DNA from: Muribaculum gordoncarteri
Lineage (GTDB): Bacteria; Bacteroidota; Bacteroidia; Bacteroidales; Muribaculaceae
Reading direction: 5' to 3'
DNA length: 64,000 nucleotides
Assembly (NCBI RefSeq): GCF_004803695.1
Contig: NZ_CP039393.1
Span: forward strand, 2,170,001-2,234,000
Position numbers and translations under genes: made by a program
Notes under the pieces: generated by a model
Databases searched by the model: none
What the model saw: the letters and a program-made list of their open reading frames with translations, nothing else
Told to the model about the DNA's origin: nothing
In this document: positions 18,882 to 27,607 of the stretch, piece after piece
How the letters are laid out: each line of letters starts with the position of its first letter
Position numbering within the stretch: position 1 is the first letter of the stretch

Positions 18882-20132
18882 ATGCAATTCAAAACAGGTA
18901 CAGGCTCAACAGTTTCGGTGATGACGGCAATAGCCTTGTGGTCGCTGTCGCTCGGAGTTGACCTGCCGGGATTGGCGGTGACACCGATGCTTGACAGGTT
19001 GGATTCAATTTTCCCCAATGCCTCGGAACTTGAAGTACAGCTGCTTACCGTACTTCCCAATTTACTTATAATCCCCTTTGTGCTGCTTTCAGGACGGCTG
19101 TCGATGTCCAATCACAAGACCATTGTGATTACTACCGGTGTAGCTCTCTATGTCCTGTCGGCAATACTCTATATATTCTCCAACACAATGACCGAGCTGA
19201 TAATCATCAGCGCGTTGCTCGGTTGTGCCTGCGGATTGATACTGCCATTCTCCACCGGACTTATAGCCAACGTGTTTACCGGCAGCTACCGAGTCACTCA
19301 GATGGGCATAGTGTCGGGTATCGGCAACGGAGCACTTGTAGTGGCTACCTTCATCGTGGGCCTCATAGCATCGATCGACTGGCACATGCCGTTTCTCGTC
19401 TATCTGTTGCCGGCCATATCGCTGTTTCTGCTCCCCTGGATCTACAAAGCTGCCGACAAGACCCCGGCTGCAACTATCGAGCCTGCACCTGTTGACGCGA
19501 CCGATCCCCACAAAAACGAAGACAGCAAGAAATGGGACGGATTCTATATCATGCCCACTATAAAGCTGCTTGGAAGTTACTTCTTCTTCATCTATGTAAT
19601 GAGTGTAATTCCCTACTACGGCCCTTACCTGATGACCCCTGACAAGCTAAGCACCACACAGATAGGTACGGTGATAGCCCTGCTCTATCTCGCAATGTTC
19701 CTTTCAGGTATATCGCTGATAAAGACACTGCGAATCGTGCGTGACAACACTTACTGGATTGCTTGCGCCACGATAAGCATAGGAATGCTCGCTTTCATTC
19801 TCGTACACTCGTTTGAGCTATACTGCCTCGGCGCACTGCTGGTAGGATTCGGAGTGGGCACACTTCAGCCTGTGATATACGACAAGGCCACCGAGATTGT
19901 CGACTCGCCCCGACGCATGACAATGGCTATGGCGGTGATTCTTACAGCCAACTATCTGGCCATATCGCTGCTGCCCATAATCAACGACTTCTTCGCACGG
20001 CTTTTCGGATGCAAGAGCAGCCTGATATTCCCGTTCCTATTCGCACTCGTGCTCATCGTAGCAGCAACCGGAGTAGCATTCTACAACCGCCGCGGCTTCA
20101 TCTTCGGCATCCGCAACTCTTACTACAGCTAA
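18882..20132 (+). CDS. MFS transporter
   Basis: A 416-residue inner-membrane protein with twelve predicted helices in two halves, joined by a charged loop near residues 195-220 (APVDATDPHKNEDSKKWDG). The N-terminal LGVDLPGLAVTPML and the helix 2-3 region LSGRLSMSNHK fit the major facilitator superfamily. The substrate is not predictable. It follows the gad genes on the same strand but behind a terminator. A link with acid resistance is possible from position only. Confidence 0.85.
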   Translation: MQFKTGTGSTVSVMTAIALWSLSLGVDLPGLAVTPMLDRLDSIFPNASELEVQLLTVLPNLLIIPFVLLSGRLSMSNHKTIVITTGVALYVLSAILYIFSNTMTELIIISALLGCACGLILPFSTGLIANVFTGSYRVTQMGIVSGIGNGALVVATFIVGLIASIDWHMPFLVYLLPAISLFLLPWIYKAADKTPAATIEPAPVDATDPHKNEDSKKWDGFYIMPTIKLLGSYFFFIYVMSVIPYYGPYLMTPDKLSTTQIGTVIALLYLAMFLSGISLIKTLRIVRDNTYWIACATISIGMLAFILVHSFELYCLGALLVGFGVGTLQPVIYDKATEIVDSPRRMTMAMAVILTANYLAISLLPIINDFFARLFGCKSSLIFPFLFALVLIVAATGVAFYNRRGFIFGIRNSYYS

Positions 20133-20206
20133 CCCCAAGCCCACCCCAAAACCGGACACTCCAAAGCGTAATATTTATCCTAAAATGCATATATTGAAGA
20201 TATTCC

Positions 20207-20360
20207 GTGCGCAAGGTTTATGCCGAGATACCGCCCCCGGGTGGAATATTCGCTAACGCCGGTGGGGCGGAGCCTGATGCCCATAATCGGTGACATGATC
20301 AACTGGGCGCTATCAAACTTCGCCACAATTACGGCACGAACGAAGAAGCCCCTAAGATAA
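20207..20360 (+). pseudogene. HxlR-family regulator, C-terminal remnant with frameshift
   Basis: Codons from GTG 20207 read VRKVYAEIPP. After one extra C in the C5 run at 20234-20238 the next frame continues PRVEYSLTPVGRSLMPIIGD and on to TAA at 20358-20360. Together this is the end of an HxlR/MarR-like winged-helix regulator (the PPRVEYSLT wing is the family signature). The N-terminal 60-70 residues are not found in any frame upstream. It is therefore a decayed fragment rather than a gene. Confidence 0.65.
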
Positions 20361-20460
20361 GGTTAGAAGAGAAAGGACTGTCGGTGACATGGCGAAATTG
20401 GCAAAAGATAGGTTTCGGCAACGGTGCGGAGCTAAAAAGGCGATTTTCCAGGCTCAATCT
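20361..20460. other. Non-coding remainder of the 20133-20542 gap
   Basis: Apart from the HxlR remnant and the promoter at 20461-20491, the 410 bases between the MFS and GIY-YIG genes contain no supported gene, RNA or hairpin. Confidence 0.4.
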
Positions 20461-20491
20461 TTTGCAAGATAACAAAATTCAGCTACTTTTG
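20461..20491 (+). promoter_or_regulatory. Promoter of the GIY-YIG protein gene
   Basis: TTTG at 20461-20464 and TACTTTTG at 20484-20491, spacing 19 bases, with a leader of about 45 nt. Confidence 0.6.
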
Positions 20492-20542
20492 CAGATAGCA
20501 TAGCATCAATACATTCTCATATTTCAAAGCAGAACAAAAGCC

Positions 20543-21181
20543 ATGATAAAATATAACAATACAGGCATCGTTTACGTATTATCCAATCGGGCAATGCCGG
20601 GTTTAGTAAAAATCGGTATGACCACACGCCCCGAGCTGGACGCACGCCTTAAGGAACTTTACACAACGGGAGTTCCTGTACCGTTTGATGTTGAATATGC
20701 CTGCGAAGTCAAGGCTTCCAATTGTGCCAAGATAGAGAAAGCTCTCCACACGGCATTTGAACCCAACCGCATAAATGCTAACCGTGAATTTTTCCAGATA
20801 AAAAAGGAACAAGCTATCGCGATACTTGAAATATTCAACGAGAAGGATGTCACGACCGAAGTAAGCGATGAAATGGACAACAATCTCAATCCCGACGATA
20901 TAGCATCCAAGATCAAAGCTACTAAGCATCGTCCGCCTCTGAATTTCAGCCAGATGGGCATACCCGTAGGCAGTACCCTCACCTACAATGCCGATCCTTC
21001 AATAGCAGTAACCGTGATTGGGGACAAACGGATTGAATATCTCGGAGAAGAGATGTCGCTTACAGCCGTTACATCAAAACTATTGAACATCACATACGGC
21101 GTTCAACCTACACCGCGATGGAGCTTTAACGGCACTAATCTACAAGAAATCTACGACACCACCTACCCCATAGAAGAATAA
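20543..21181 (+). CDS. GIY-YIG (T5orf172/MUG113-like) protein with RAMA-like C-terminal domain
   Basis: The 212-residue protein begins with a compact GIY-YIG-type nuclease domain. GIVYVLSN and GLVKIGMT give the two core motifs, KIEKALHTAFEPNRINANRE the helix with conserved residues, and FFQI the end, together about residues 7-95. This is the T5orf172/MUG113 subtype. The C-terminal part, from about residue 130, has VGSTLTY, IEYLGEEMSLTAVTSKLL and TPRWSFNGTNLQEIYD. It resembles the RAMA domain found with restriction and methylation enzymes, probably a DNA-binding or modification-reading part. The role may be DNA defence or repair; no methylase or restriction subunit is next to it. It sits in an accessory patch. 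Confidence 0.75.
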   Translation: MIKYNNTGIVYVLSNRAMPGLVKIGMTTRPELDARLKELYTTGVPVPFDVEYACEVKASNCAKIEKALHTAFEPNRINANREFFQIKKEQAIAILEIFNEKDVTTEVSDEMDNNLNPDDIASKIKATKHRPPLNFSQMGIPVGSTLTYNADPSIAVTVIGDKRIEYLGEEMSLTAVTSKLLNITYGVQPTPRWSFNGTNLQEIYDTTYPIEE

Positions 21182-21315
21182 TTTTATCTAACTGGATGAC
21201 AACAACTTATAGGTAAATCGTCCAAAAGCACACATATAAACATCAGAGAATTATCGACAAAAAGCGACATATATTGCTAAAGTATTATGTATAATTTGCA
21301 TGATACTCACTTTTC

Positions 21316-21588
21316 TCATTTTGTATAGAGTACCACCATGTGAAGTGGTTGTTTCCATTTTGGGGAATCCTCGAAGTAATGGCCGGTGCATAAGCCGAAT
21401 ACCAGATAAATCAGTTTCTCAACGAATGTCGAATAGAACAAGTCGTTCTGCACAAAATCTAGCACCTTTCGTATGCCTCCTTCGTCTTTCACGCCTTGCA
21501 AACCGCCACCGCTGGCAGCGACAGTCTTACGATAGACCTCTAACGCGCCATCGTAGTCGATATATTTCAGTTCCTCACACATCGTCAT
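21316..21588 (-). CDS. Doc-like (death-on-curing, Fic-fold) protein, shortened and degenerate
   Basis: The 90-residue product matches the start of Doc/Fic-fold toxins: YIDYDGALEVYRKTVAASGG, then GVKDEGGIRKVL, and helices up to the Fic motif. Where Doc has H-x-F-x-D-A/G-N-K-R it reads GHYFEDSPKWKQP. The His and Asp remain, but the N and R that hold the nucleotide and phosphates are lost. The protein then ends after 12 more residues; Doc proteins usually run about 125-150. The start overlaps the end of the RhuM-like gene by 14 bases, a normal coupling for this pair. It is probably inactive, although a reduced regulator is possible. Confidence 0.65.
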   Translation of the reverse strand: MTMCEELKYIDYDGALEVYRKTVAASGGGLQGVKDEGGIRKVLDFVQNDLFYSTFVEKLIYLVFGLCTGHYFEDSPKWKQPLHMVVLYTK

Positions 21589-22595
21589 CGGCTTGTTTTA
21601 GGCGTTTGAGGACTTCACGGTTGGCTTCAAGTATATTATCAAAGTCGATTGAAGCATCGCCTATAAACTTATCGAACTCGTCGGGAGTAACAGCGCGAAG
21701 ATATTCGGCGAGATTTTCATGCCACGCATCGCGGAATGCCACATCACGGGATGCCATCTTTGATCTTGCGTCATTGATAAACGGTTCCATCATTGGAGCT
21801 GCAGCCAATTCGTCAATGATTACCTTTACCTCATCGATAGTAAGCTGCTTATTGCCGTTCTCGGAATATCGCTTCTCTATCTGATGAGCCACGCCATTCT
21901 CAAATGAGGATATGCACAACAGCACCTCGGCATATAGCGTGTGGCGCACATTCTCCTCGTTCTGCAGACGAAGGACAACTCGATATTCCTTTGCGTTCTC
22001 CCGGAATACAGCTTTATATATCAGGTCGGTTATCTGCTCGTACTTGTAGGTCGGAATTCCGTCCACATACTTGCCTACCGCCTGAGTAAAGTTCTTGCGG
22101 TAGTTCTCGCTCTTTATTGCAGTAGGAAGATTGTTGCGGTCGCGCCAATTGATATATTTGGTGCCTCCTCCAGCGCGTCCATTGATTGTGGCAATGACAA
22201 TATCAAGTATGCGTGTGCGAAGCTGCTTGGCTCTCTCACTTTCCGTGAGAAGCATCCCTATGTTCAGAAATGCCCGGAATGTGAATACACCTAACTTTCG
22301 GACTTTGTTAGGGACATTAATGTCCCCATCAAAATGCAATCTTATTTCTTTCAGTGAGTTACCCTGACTTAAAAAAATAGCCGTTAGCCCGAAGTTCATC
22401 CCCATGTTCCTGAACGTAACGCTTAATGGTTCTCTCATCCACCCCATAGAAATCCGCTACCATTTTAGTGGTGAAAAGCAGTTGGTCGTGGAAGCGCAGG
22501 CCGTTGACATCCAAGTTCTCCTGAATGGCTTGAAGGGCATAATTGTTGTTCAACACGTTCTGCCGCTCGATATTTGATACAGTCAAGTCGTTCAT
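21575..22595 (-). pseudogene. RhuM-like DNA-binding protein, split by a T7 frameshift
   Basis: Two overlapping minus-strand frames form one gene. The first starts at ATG 22595 (MNDLTVSNIERQNVLNNNYA), contains a helix-turn-helix-like TKMVADFYGVDERTIKRYVQ, and stops at 22359. The second carries the rest, from SQGNSLKEIRLHF to the end at 21575, with the RhuM hallmarks LGVFTFRAFLNIGMLLTESE, RAGGGTKYINWRD and SKMASRDVAFRDAWHENLAEY. The break lies at seven T (22371-22377 on the minus strand). Removing one T joins the frames into a 339-residue protein. Such proteins accompany Doc-like toxins or type I restriction loci. It may be a true pseudogene, a phase-variable gene or a slippage product. Confidence 0.7.
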
Positions 22596-22599
22596 ATTA

Positions 22600-22607
22600 C
22601 AAATATA
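22600..22607 (-). promoter_or_regulatory. Promoter -7 element very close to the RhuM-like start
   Basis: On the minus strand TATATTTG ends only four bases before the ATG at 22595. Transcription should start at or next to the ATG, suggesting a leaderless or nearly leaderless mRNA. Confidence 0.45.
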
Positions 22608-22828
22608 ACACTTTTATTTTGATTATCAGATATGTGCATTCCGTTTTGCCGGCAAGATTCTTCAGTTACTCGCTGCGACCGATCACTCATGCTCACGCAT
22701 AACCATCGATTCACAATGTTGTTACAATTTCATTTATACCTACACGCAATTAAACAAATAGTGACTTCAAGCGTCTATATAATATAACGTAATACACTAA
22801 CATTAACCCATTAAACCAAATTATTGAA

Positions 22829-23536
22829 ATGAAAATCATCAATCGTGCTGTTCCGGCCCTGTTGATTGCGCTCGGAATCTTCTTCTTGGGAATTTTCATC
22901 AAAGCAGGTATCGATAACTTCGCCAATCGCGACAGAGTAATAGCCGTGCGCGGCCTTGCCGAAAAAGAAGTGATGGCCAACAAGGTGACCTGGCCCATCG
23001 TGTGCAAGGAAGTAGGCAACGATCTTCCCGCCATCTACGACAAAATCACCAAAACCAACGACGCTCTTACCCGCTTCCTCACATCCAACGGAATTTCCCA
23101 GGATGAAATCTCAATCAATCCGCCCGAAATCATAGACCTGCAGGCCGAACGCTATGGAAGCCGTGACTTCGCCTATCGCTACAACGTGACATCGGTAGTT
23201 GTCGTGACATCAAAGAATGTAGAGAAAGTCAATGAACTCATAAAGCGTCAAACCGAACTGCTCAAGCAAGGAATCGCCATAACCGCAGGCGACTACAACT
23301 ACCAGACGCTCTACGAATACACCGACCTCAACTCGATCAAGCCCGAAATGATTGCCGAGGCCACACACAACGCACGTGAGGCCGCCAACAAATTCGCTGC
23401 CGACTCCCACAGCAACATCGGCAAAATAAAGACCGCCAACCAAGGCCAATTCTCAATCGAGAACCGCGACCCCTACACTCCCTATATAAAGAATGTACGT
23501 GTCGTTTCGACCATAGTGTTTTACATAGAAGACTAA
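22829..23536 (+). CDS. SIMPL domain (DUF541) protein
   Basis: A 235-residue envelope protein. Residues 7-25 are a hydrophobic signal anchor (VPALLIALGIFFLGIFIKAG). The rest is one SIMPL domain, visible in the opening RVIAVRGLAEKEVMANKVTW, the central YRYNVTSVVVVTSKNVEKVN and the ending NVRVVSTIVFYIED. SIMPL/DUF541 proteins are exported proteins of poorly known function, in some species linked to oxidative stress (BP26/OMP28) or signalling. Single gene with its own terminator; it borders the accessory patch. Confidence 0.88.
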   Translation: MKIINRAVPALLIALGIFFLGIFIKAGIDNFANRDRVIAVRGLAEKEVMANKVTWPIVCKEVGNDLPAIYDKITKTNDALTRFLTSNGISQDEISINPPEIIDLQAERYGSRDFAYRYNVTSVVVVTSKNVEKVNELIKRQTELLKQGIAITAGDYNYQTLYEYTDLNSIKPEMIAEATHNAREAANKFAADSHSNIGKIKTANQGQFSIENRDPYTPYIKNVRVVSTIVFYIED

Positions 23537-23553
23537 AACGTAAAGGAAACATG

Positions 23554-23595
23554 CACTCCCGGCAGGATTTACTCCTCCCCGGGAGTGTTTCATTT
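23554..23595 (+). terminator. Terminator after the SIMPL gene
   Basis: CACTCCCGG at 23554-23562 pairs with CCGGGAGTG at 23579-23587, followed by TTTCATTT. Confidence 0.8.
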
Positions 23596-23774
23596 AAGCG
23601 GAACCGCAAACTCGCCACGCCATCGGCATTTCAGCCATGCACTATAGTCACCGTCGACAATCGACATCCTCCGACACAGTTTCGTGAACGTAGATTTCCA
23701 TTTTACACAGTTAATGCGTATCTTTACGGAAAATTTTAGTATCACGACTAAAAACAACATTTTCAGCAAGAACT

Positions 23775-25538
23775 ATGTATAGGACTAACACCTGCGGAGA
23801 GCTTCGTCTTGCCGATGCCGGTAAAAAAGTGACACTGGCCGGATGGGTACAGCGTGTCCGCAAAATGGGCGGTATGACATTCGTTGATGTACGCGACCGC
23901 TACGGAATAACTCAAGTTGTGTTCAACAACGACACCGACGCATCGCTATGCGAAGCAGCCAATCATCTGGGACGAGAGTACGTTGTGCAGATAACGGGCA
24001 CCGTTGCCGAACGTTCAAGCAAGAACCCCAACATTCCCACCGGCGACATCGAAATCATCGCCGAAAATCTTAACATACTCAATAAGTCGGAAGTGCCTCC
24101 GTTCACAATCGAGGACGACACCGACGGCGGCGACGACCTGCGCATGAAGTTCCGTTATCTCGACCTTCGTCGCAACTGCGTTCGCAAAAACCTCGAGCTG
24201 CGTCACAAAATGACGATGGAAGTGCGCCGTTATCTCGACGGCAAGGGATTCCTCGAAATCGAAACACCGATGCTCGTAGGCTCCACTCCCGAAGGTGCGC
24301 GTGACTTCGTAGTGCCCTCGCGCATGAATCAGGGACAGTTCTATGCCCTGCCCCAGTCGCCGCAAACCCTGAAGCAGCTTCTCATGGTTTCGGGCATGGA
24401 TCGATACTTCCAGATTGTAAAATGCTTCCGCGACGAAGACCTGCGAGCCGACCGCCAGCCCGAGTTCACTCAGATCGACTGCGAGATGAGCTACGTTGAG
24501 CAGGACGACATCATCAACCTCTTCGAGGGCATGGCCAAGCACCTCTTCAAGGAGTTGCGCGGCGTAGAGCTCACCGAGCCCTTCCCGAGAATGCCCTGGG
24601 CCGATGCAATGAAATATTATGGCAGCGACAAGCCCGACACCCGCTTCGGCATGAAGTTTGTCGAGTTGATGGACATCATGAAAGGCCACGGATTCGGCGT
24701 GTTTGACAATGCCGAATACATCGGCGGCATCTGTGCCGAAGGCGCAGCCCATTATACCCGCAAGCAGCTCGACCAGCTCACCGAATACGTAAAGCGTCCG
24801 CAAATCGGCGCAAAGGGCATGGTCTATGCACGCGTGGAGGCCGACGGCAATGTCAAGTCAAGCGTCGACAAGTTCTATTCGCAGGAAGTACTTCAGCAGA
24901 TGAAAGCCGCATTCAACGCCAAGCCCGGCGACCTCATCCTCATCCTCAGCGGCGATGACGCAATGAAGACCCGCAAGCAGCTGTCGGAACTGCGCCTCGA
25001 AATGGGACGCCAGCTCGGCCTGCGCGACAAGAATAAATTCTCATGCCTCTGGGTAGTCGACTTCCCCATGTTTGAGTGGAGCGACGAGGAGCAGCGTCTT
25101 ATGGCCATGCACCACCCGTTCACCCACCCCAAGGACGAGGACATACCCCTTCTCGACACCGATCCCGCAGCCGTGCGCGCCGATGCCTACGACATGGTAA
25201 TCAACGGTGTAGAGGTGGGCGGAGGCTCAATCCGTATCCACGACAGCCAGCTGCAAGCCAAGATGTTTGAGATACTCGGCTTCACACCCGAGCGCGCACA
25301 GGAGCAATTCGGCTTCCTCATGAACGCCTTCAAGTACGGCGCACCCCCTCACGGAGGTCTTGCCTACGGTCTTGACCGCTGGGTATCGCTGTTTGCCGGC
25401 CTTGACAGCATCCGCGACTGCATCGCATTCCCCAAGAACAATTCAGGACGCGATGTCATGCTCGACGCTCCGGCTCCTCTCGACCAGAAGCAGCTTGACG
25501 AGCTCGCGCTGTCAATCGACATTCCCGAGAAAAATTAA
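23775..25538 (+). CDS. aspS: Aspartyl-tRNA synthetase
   Basis: This class II enzyme charges tRNA-Asp. The 587 residues fit the bacterial type. They comprise an N-terminal OB-fold anticodon-binding domain (about 1-110, [20 protein letters not shown]), the catalytic domain with [18 protein letters not shown] (motif 2), a bacterial insertion domain (about 285-415), and motif 3 GLAYGLDRW near residue 530. It leads an operon with nif3 (6-base gap) and the zinc-ribbon gene (3-base gap). A weak TATCTTTA element at 23719-23726 is the only promoter candidate seen. Confidence 0.98.
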   Translation: MYRTNTCGELRLADAGKKVTLAGWVQRVRKMGGMTFVDVRDRYGITQVVFNNDTDASLCEAANHLGREYVVQITGTVAERSSKNPNIPTGDIEIIAENLNILNKSEVPPFTIEDDTDGGDDLRMKFRYLDLRRNCVRKNLELRHKMTMEVRRYLDGKGFLEIETPMLVGSTPEGARDFVVPSRMNQGQFYALPQSPQTLKQLLMVSGMDRYFQIVKCFRDEDLRADRQPEFTQIDCEMSYVEQDDIINLFEGMAKHLFKELRGVELTEPFPRMPWADAMKYYGSDKPDTRFGMKFVELMDIMKGHGFGVFDNAEYIGGICAEGAAHYTRKQLDQLTEYVKRPQIGAKGMVYARVEADGNVKSSVDKFYSQEVLQQMKAAFNAKPGDLILILSGDDAMKTRKQLSELRLEMGRQLGLRDKNKFSCLWVVDFPMFEWSDEEQRLMAMHHPFTHPKDEDIPLLDTDPAAVRADAYDMVINGVEVGGGSIRIHDSQLQAKMFEILGFTPERAQEQFGFLMNAFKYGAPPHGGLAYGLDRWVSLFAGLDSIRDCIAFPKNNSGRDVMLDAPAPLDQKQLDELALSIDIPEKN

Positions 25539-25544
25539 TCGGCC

Positions 25545-26330
25545 ATGCTCATAAGCGACATAATCGCAGCAATAGAGCAGGAAGCACCTCTGTCATTACA
25601 AGAGAGCTACGACAATGCCGGTATGCAGGTTGGCGACAAGTCAGCCCTGTGTACCGGCGTGTTGCTTTGCGTCGATGTCACCCCCTCGGTAATCGACGAG
25701 GCCATCGAGCGCGACTGCAACCTCGTAGTGTCACACCACCCTCTCATATTCCGCGGGCTTAAGCACATAACCGGCGCAACGCCGCAGGAGCTGGCCATAA
25801 TAAAGGCCATAACCGCAGGCGTAGCCGTCTACTCGGCCCACACCAACCTCGACAGCGCCTCACGAGGCGTAAACTACACCCTCGCACGACGGTTGGGAAT
25901 CGCCAAGCCGTCGCCGCTGGAGTGTCCCGACCCTGCAAATCCCGGAATCGGCCTCGGCGCAGTCGGCGATCTCGAGCTGCCGCTCACCCCGATGAAGCTG
26001 ATTGAGCGCGTAAAATTAGTGTGCCAATCGCCAATCACGCGCTGCAGCGCCCTGCCCTGCAGCATGATAACACGAATAGCCCTGTGCGGCGGTTCGGGCG
26101 CGTCGCTCATAAACGCCGCCATAGCCCATAAAGCGCAGGCATTTGTCACCTCCGATGTCAAATATCACGACTTTGTGGACTATTCCGACCGCCTGCTGAT
26201 AATCGACATCGGCCACTACGAGAGCGAAATGTGCACAAAACACATTTTTTATCATATACTTAGCGGAAAATTTCCTAACTTTGCAGTTAATTATTCTGAA
26301 ACAGAAAAAAATCCGATAAATTACTTGTAA
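25545..26330 (+). CDS. NIF3-like dinuclear metal centre protein
   Basis: A member of the NIF3/GTP cyclohydrolase I type 2-like family, which forms hexameric toroids with two metal ions per subunit. The 261 residues start LISDIIAAIEQEAPLSLQES. The metal-binding segments VVSHHPLIFRG (two His) and VYSAHTNLDSA, and the C-terminal IDIGHYESE, are present. It is the short form without the PII-like insert seen in 365-residue homologues. The cellular role of the family is not settled. The downstream zinc-ribbon protein is a frequent partner in this phylum. Confidence 0.93.
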   Translation: MLISDIIAAIEQEAPLSLQESYDNAGMQVGDKSALCTGVLLCVDVTPSVIDEAIERDCNLVVSHHPLIFRGLKHITGATPQELAIIKAITAGVAVYSAHTNLDSASRGVNYTLARRLGIAKPSPLECPDPANPGIGLGAVGDLELPLTPMKLIERVKLVCQSPITRCSALPCSMITRIALCGGSGASLINAAIAHKAQAFVTSDVKYHDFVDYSDRLLIIDIGHYESEMCTKHIFYHILSGKFPNFAVNYSETEKNPINYL

Positions 26331-26333
26331 GCT

Positions 26334-27113
26334 ATGGCTACTGACAAGAACAAAAATGAAGTACTCTCAGTGGAGCAGCGTCTGAAATCATTGTATGAGC
26401 TGCAGACAATCCTCTCCGAAATCGACCGCATCAAGACAATTCGCGGAGAATTACCTCTTGAGGTAAAGGATCTCGAGGATAACATCGAAGGACTTCGCAC
26501 CCGCATCGAAAACTTCCACAAGGATGTGGAGGATTTCCGTAAAAAGACCCTTGTTGAGAAAGAGAAAATCAACGAGGCTCAAGGCAAAATCGCCCGTTAC
26601 AAGGAGCAGCTCGATAATGTGCGCAACAACCGAGAATTTGACCTCCTGTCAAAAGAGGTGGAATTCCAGACACTCGAAATCGAGTTGTGTGAAAAGCACC
26701 TGAACGAGTATGCACGTGCAATCGACGCCAAGACCAACGAAATCGCTTCAACCGAGGAGAAGCTCCGTGACAGCGAGCACATCCTGAAAGAGAAGAAAGC
26801 CGAACTCGACGAAATCGTATCGGAAACCCGCCAGGACGAAGAGCGCCTGCGCATCCAGGCCAAGGAGATAGAGCCTCGCATCGACGAGCGCACCCTTAAG
26901 GCATTCAAGCGCATTCGCGACAATGCACGCAACGGACTCGGCATCGTCTACATCCAGCGTAACGCCTGCGGAGGATGCTTCAACCGCATTCCGCCGCAAA
27001 AGCAAATGGAAATCAAGATGCACAAGAAAGTCATAGTGTGTGAATACTGCGGCCGCATCATGATCGACCCCGAACTCGCAGGAGTTGCCGAGCACGAAGT
27101 CGCTGACAAATAG
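26334..27113 (+). CDS. Coiled-coil C4 zinc-ribbon protein
   Basis: The 259-residue protein is almost entirely helical coiled coil for residues 10-190, followed by a C-terminal zinc ribbon with two CxxC pairs (CGGCFNRIPPQKQME and CEYCGRIMID). It belongs to the C4-type zinc ribbon family (DUF164-like), which commonly follows NIF3 genes. The ribbon suggests nucleic-acid or protein binding. The ATG is 3 bases after the NIF3 stop, so the two genes are very likely translated together. Confidence 0.92.
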   Translation: MATDKNKNEVLSVEQRLKSLYELQTILSEIDRIKTIRGELPLEVKDLEDNIEGLRTRIENFHKDVEDFRKKTLVEKEKINEAQGKIARYKEQLDNVRNNREFDLLSKEVEFQTLEIELCEKHLNEYARAIDAKTNEIASTEEKLRDSEHILKEKKAELDEIVSETRQDEERLRIQAKEIEPRIDERTLKAFKRIRDNARNGLGIVYIQRNACGGCFNRIPPQKQMEIKMHKKVIVCEYCGRIMIDPELAGVAEHEVADK

Positions 27114-27137
27114 TCGATTCCCCTCAATCACATAACA

Positions 27138-27178
27138 CAACCTCACAGCTCAATGTTTTTCCGTTGACTGTGAGGTTG
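27138..27178 (+). terminator. Terminator of the aspS operon
   Basis: CAACCTCACAG at 27138-27148 pairs with CTGTGAGGTTG at 27168-27178. An inner CTCAA/TTGA extension is present, with only a short AT-rich tail behind. Confidence 0.75.
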
Positions 27179-27236
27179 ATTTATGTTGCGACGGCATCTT
27201 TTTTCACAAAATTCACGCGTTTTTATATGACTAAAA

Positions 27237-27268
27237 TTTTGCCATATCGAAAAGTATGCGTAATTTTG
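27237..27268 (+). promoter_or_regulatory. Promoter of rpsU
   Basis: TTTTG at 27237-27241 and TAATTTTG at 27261-27268, spacing 19 bases. Confidence 0.65.
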
Positions 27269-27317
27269 TCGCGCAAATGCAAAAACAGTAAAATAATCAA
27301 AAACTAAATATCAAAAA

Positions 27318-27509
27318 ATGATCATCGTACAAGTAAAAGAAGGCGAAAACATCGAAAAAGCTTTAAAGAAGTTTAAGAGAAAATTTGAAAAGACCGGCAT
27401 AGTCAAGGAACTTCGTAGCCGTCAGGCATTTGAAAAGCCCAGCATCACCAACCGCAAGAAGATGATGAAGGCTGTTTACGTGCAGAAACTCCGCATGGTC
27501 GAGGAATAA
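27318..27509 (+). CDS. rpsU: 30S ribosomal protein bS21
   Basis: A 63-residue basic small-subunit protein with IVQVKEGENIEKALKKFKRK at the start, the standard bS21 opening. In Bacteroidota bS21, with bS18 and bS6, helps hide the anti-Shine-Dalgarno end of 16S rRNA. No Shine-Dalgarno sequence precedes this gene (the leader is A-rich), unlike reports for rpsU in some relatives. The order rpsU-xerC-hpf matches other Bacteroidales. Confidence 0.97.
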   Translation: MIIVQVKEGENIEKALKKFKRKFEKTGIVKELRSRQAFEKPSITNRKKMMKAVYVQKLRMVEE

Positions 27510-27607
27510 TTTATATTTTCCCTCACTTTTATTTGGTAGAATCACAAGAAAAAGCTAAATTCGTAAAAAGACCTCCCGATAAGAGGCAAACTTTTTAACG
27601 AATCGTC

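Noticed and set aside
22311-22377. Programmed minus-one ribosomal frameshift in the RhuM-like gene at T7
   Set aside because: The frame relation was worked out: a minus-one shift meets a stop at once. Only loss of one T (or a plus-one shift) joins the frames, and the palindrome is too far downstream to be a usual stimulator.
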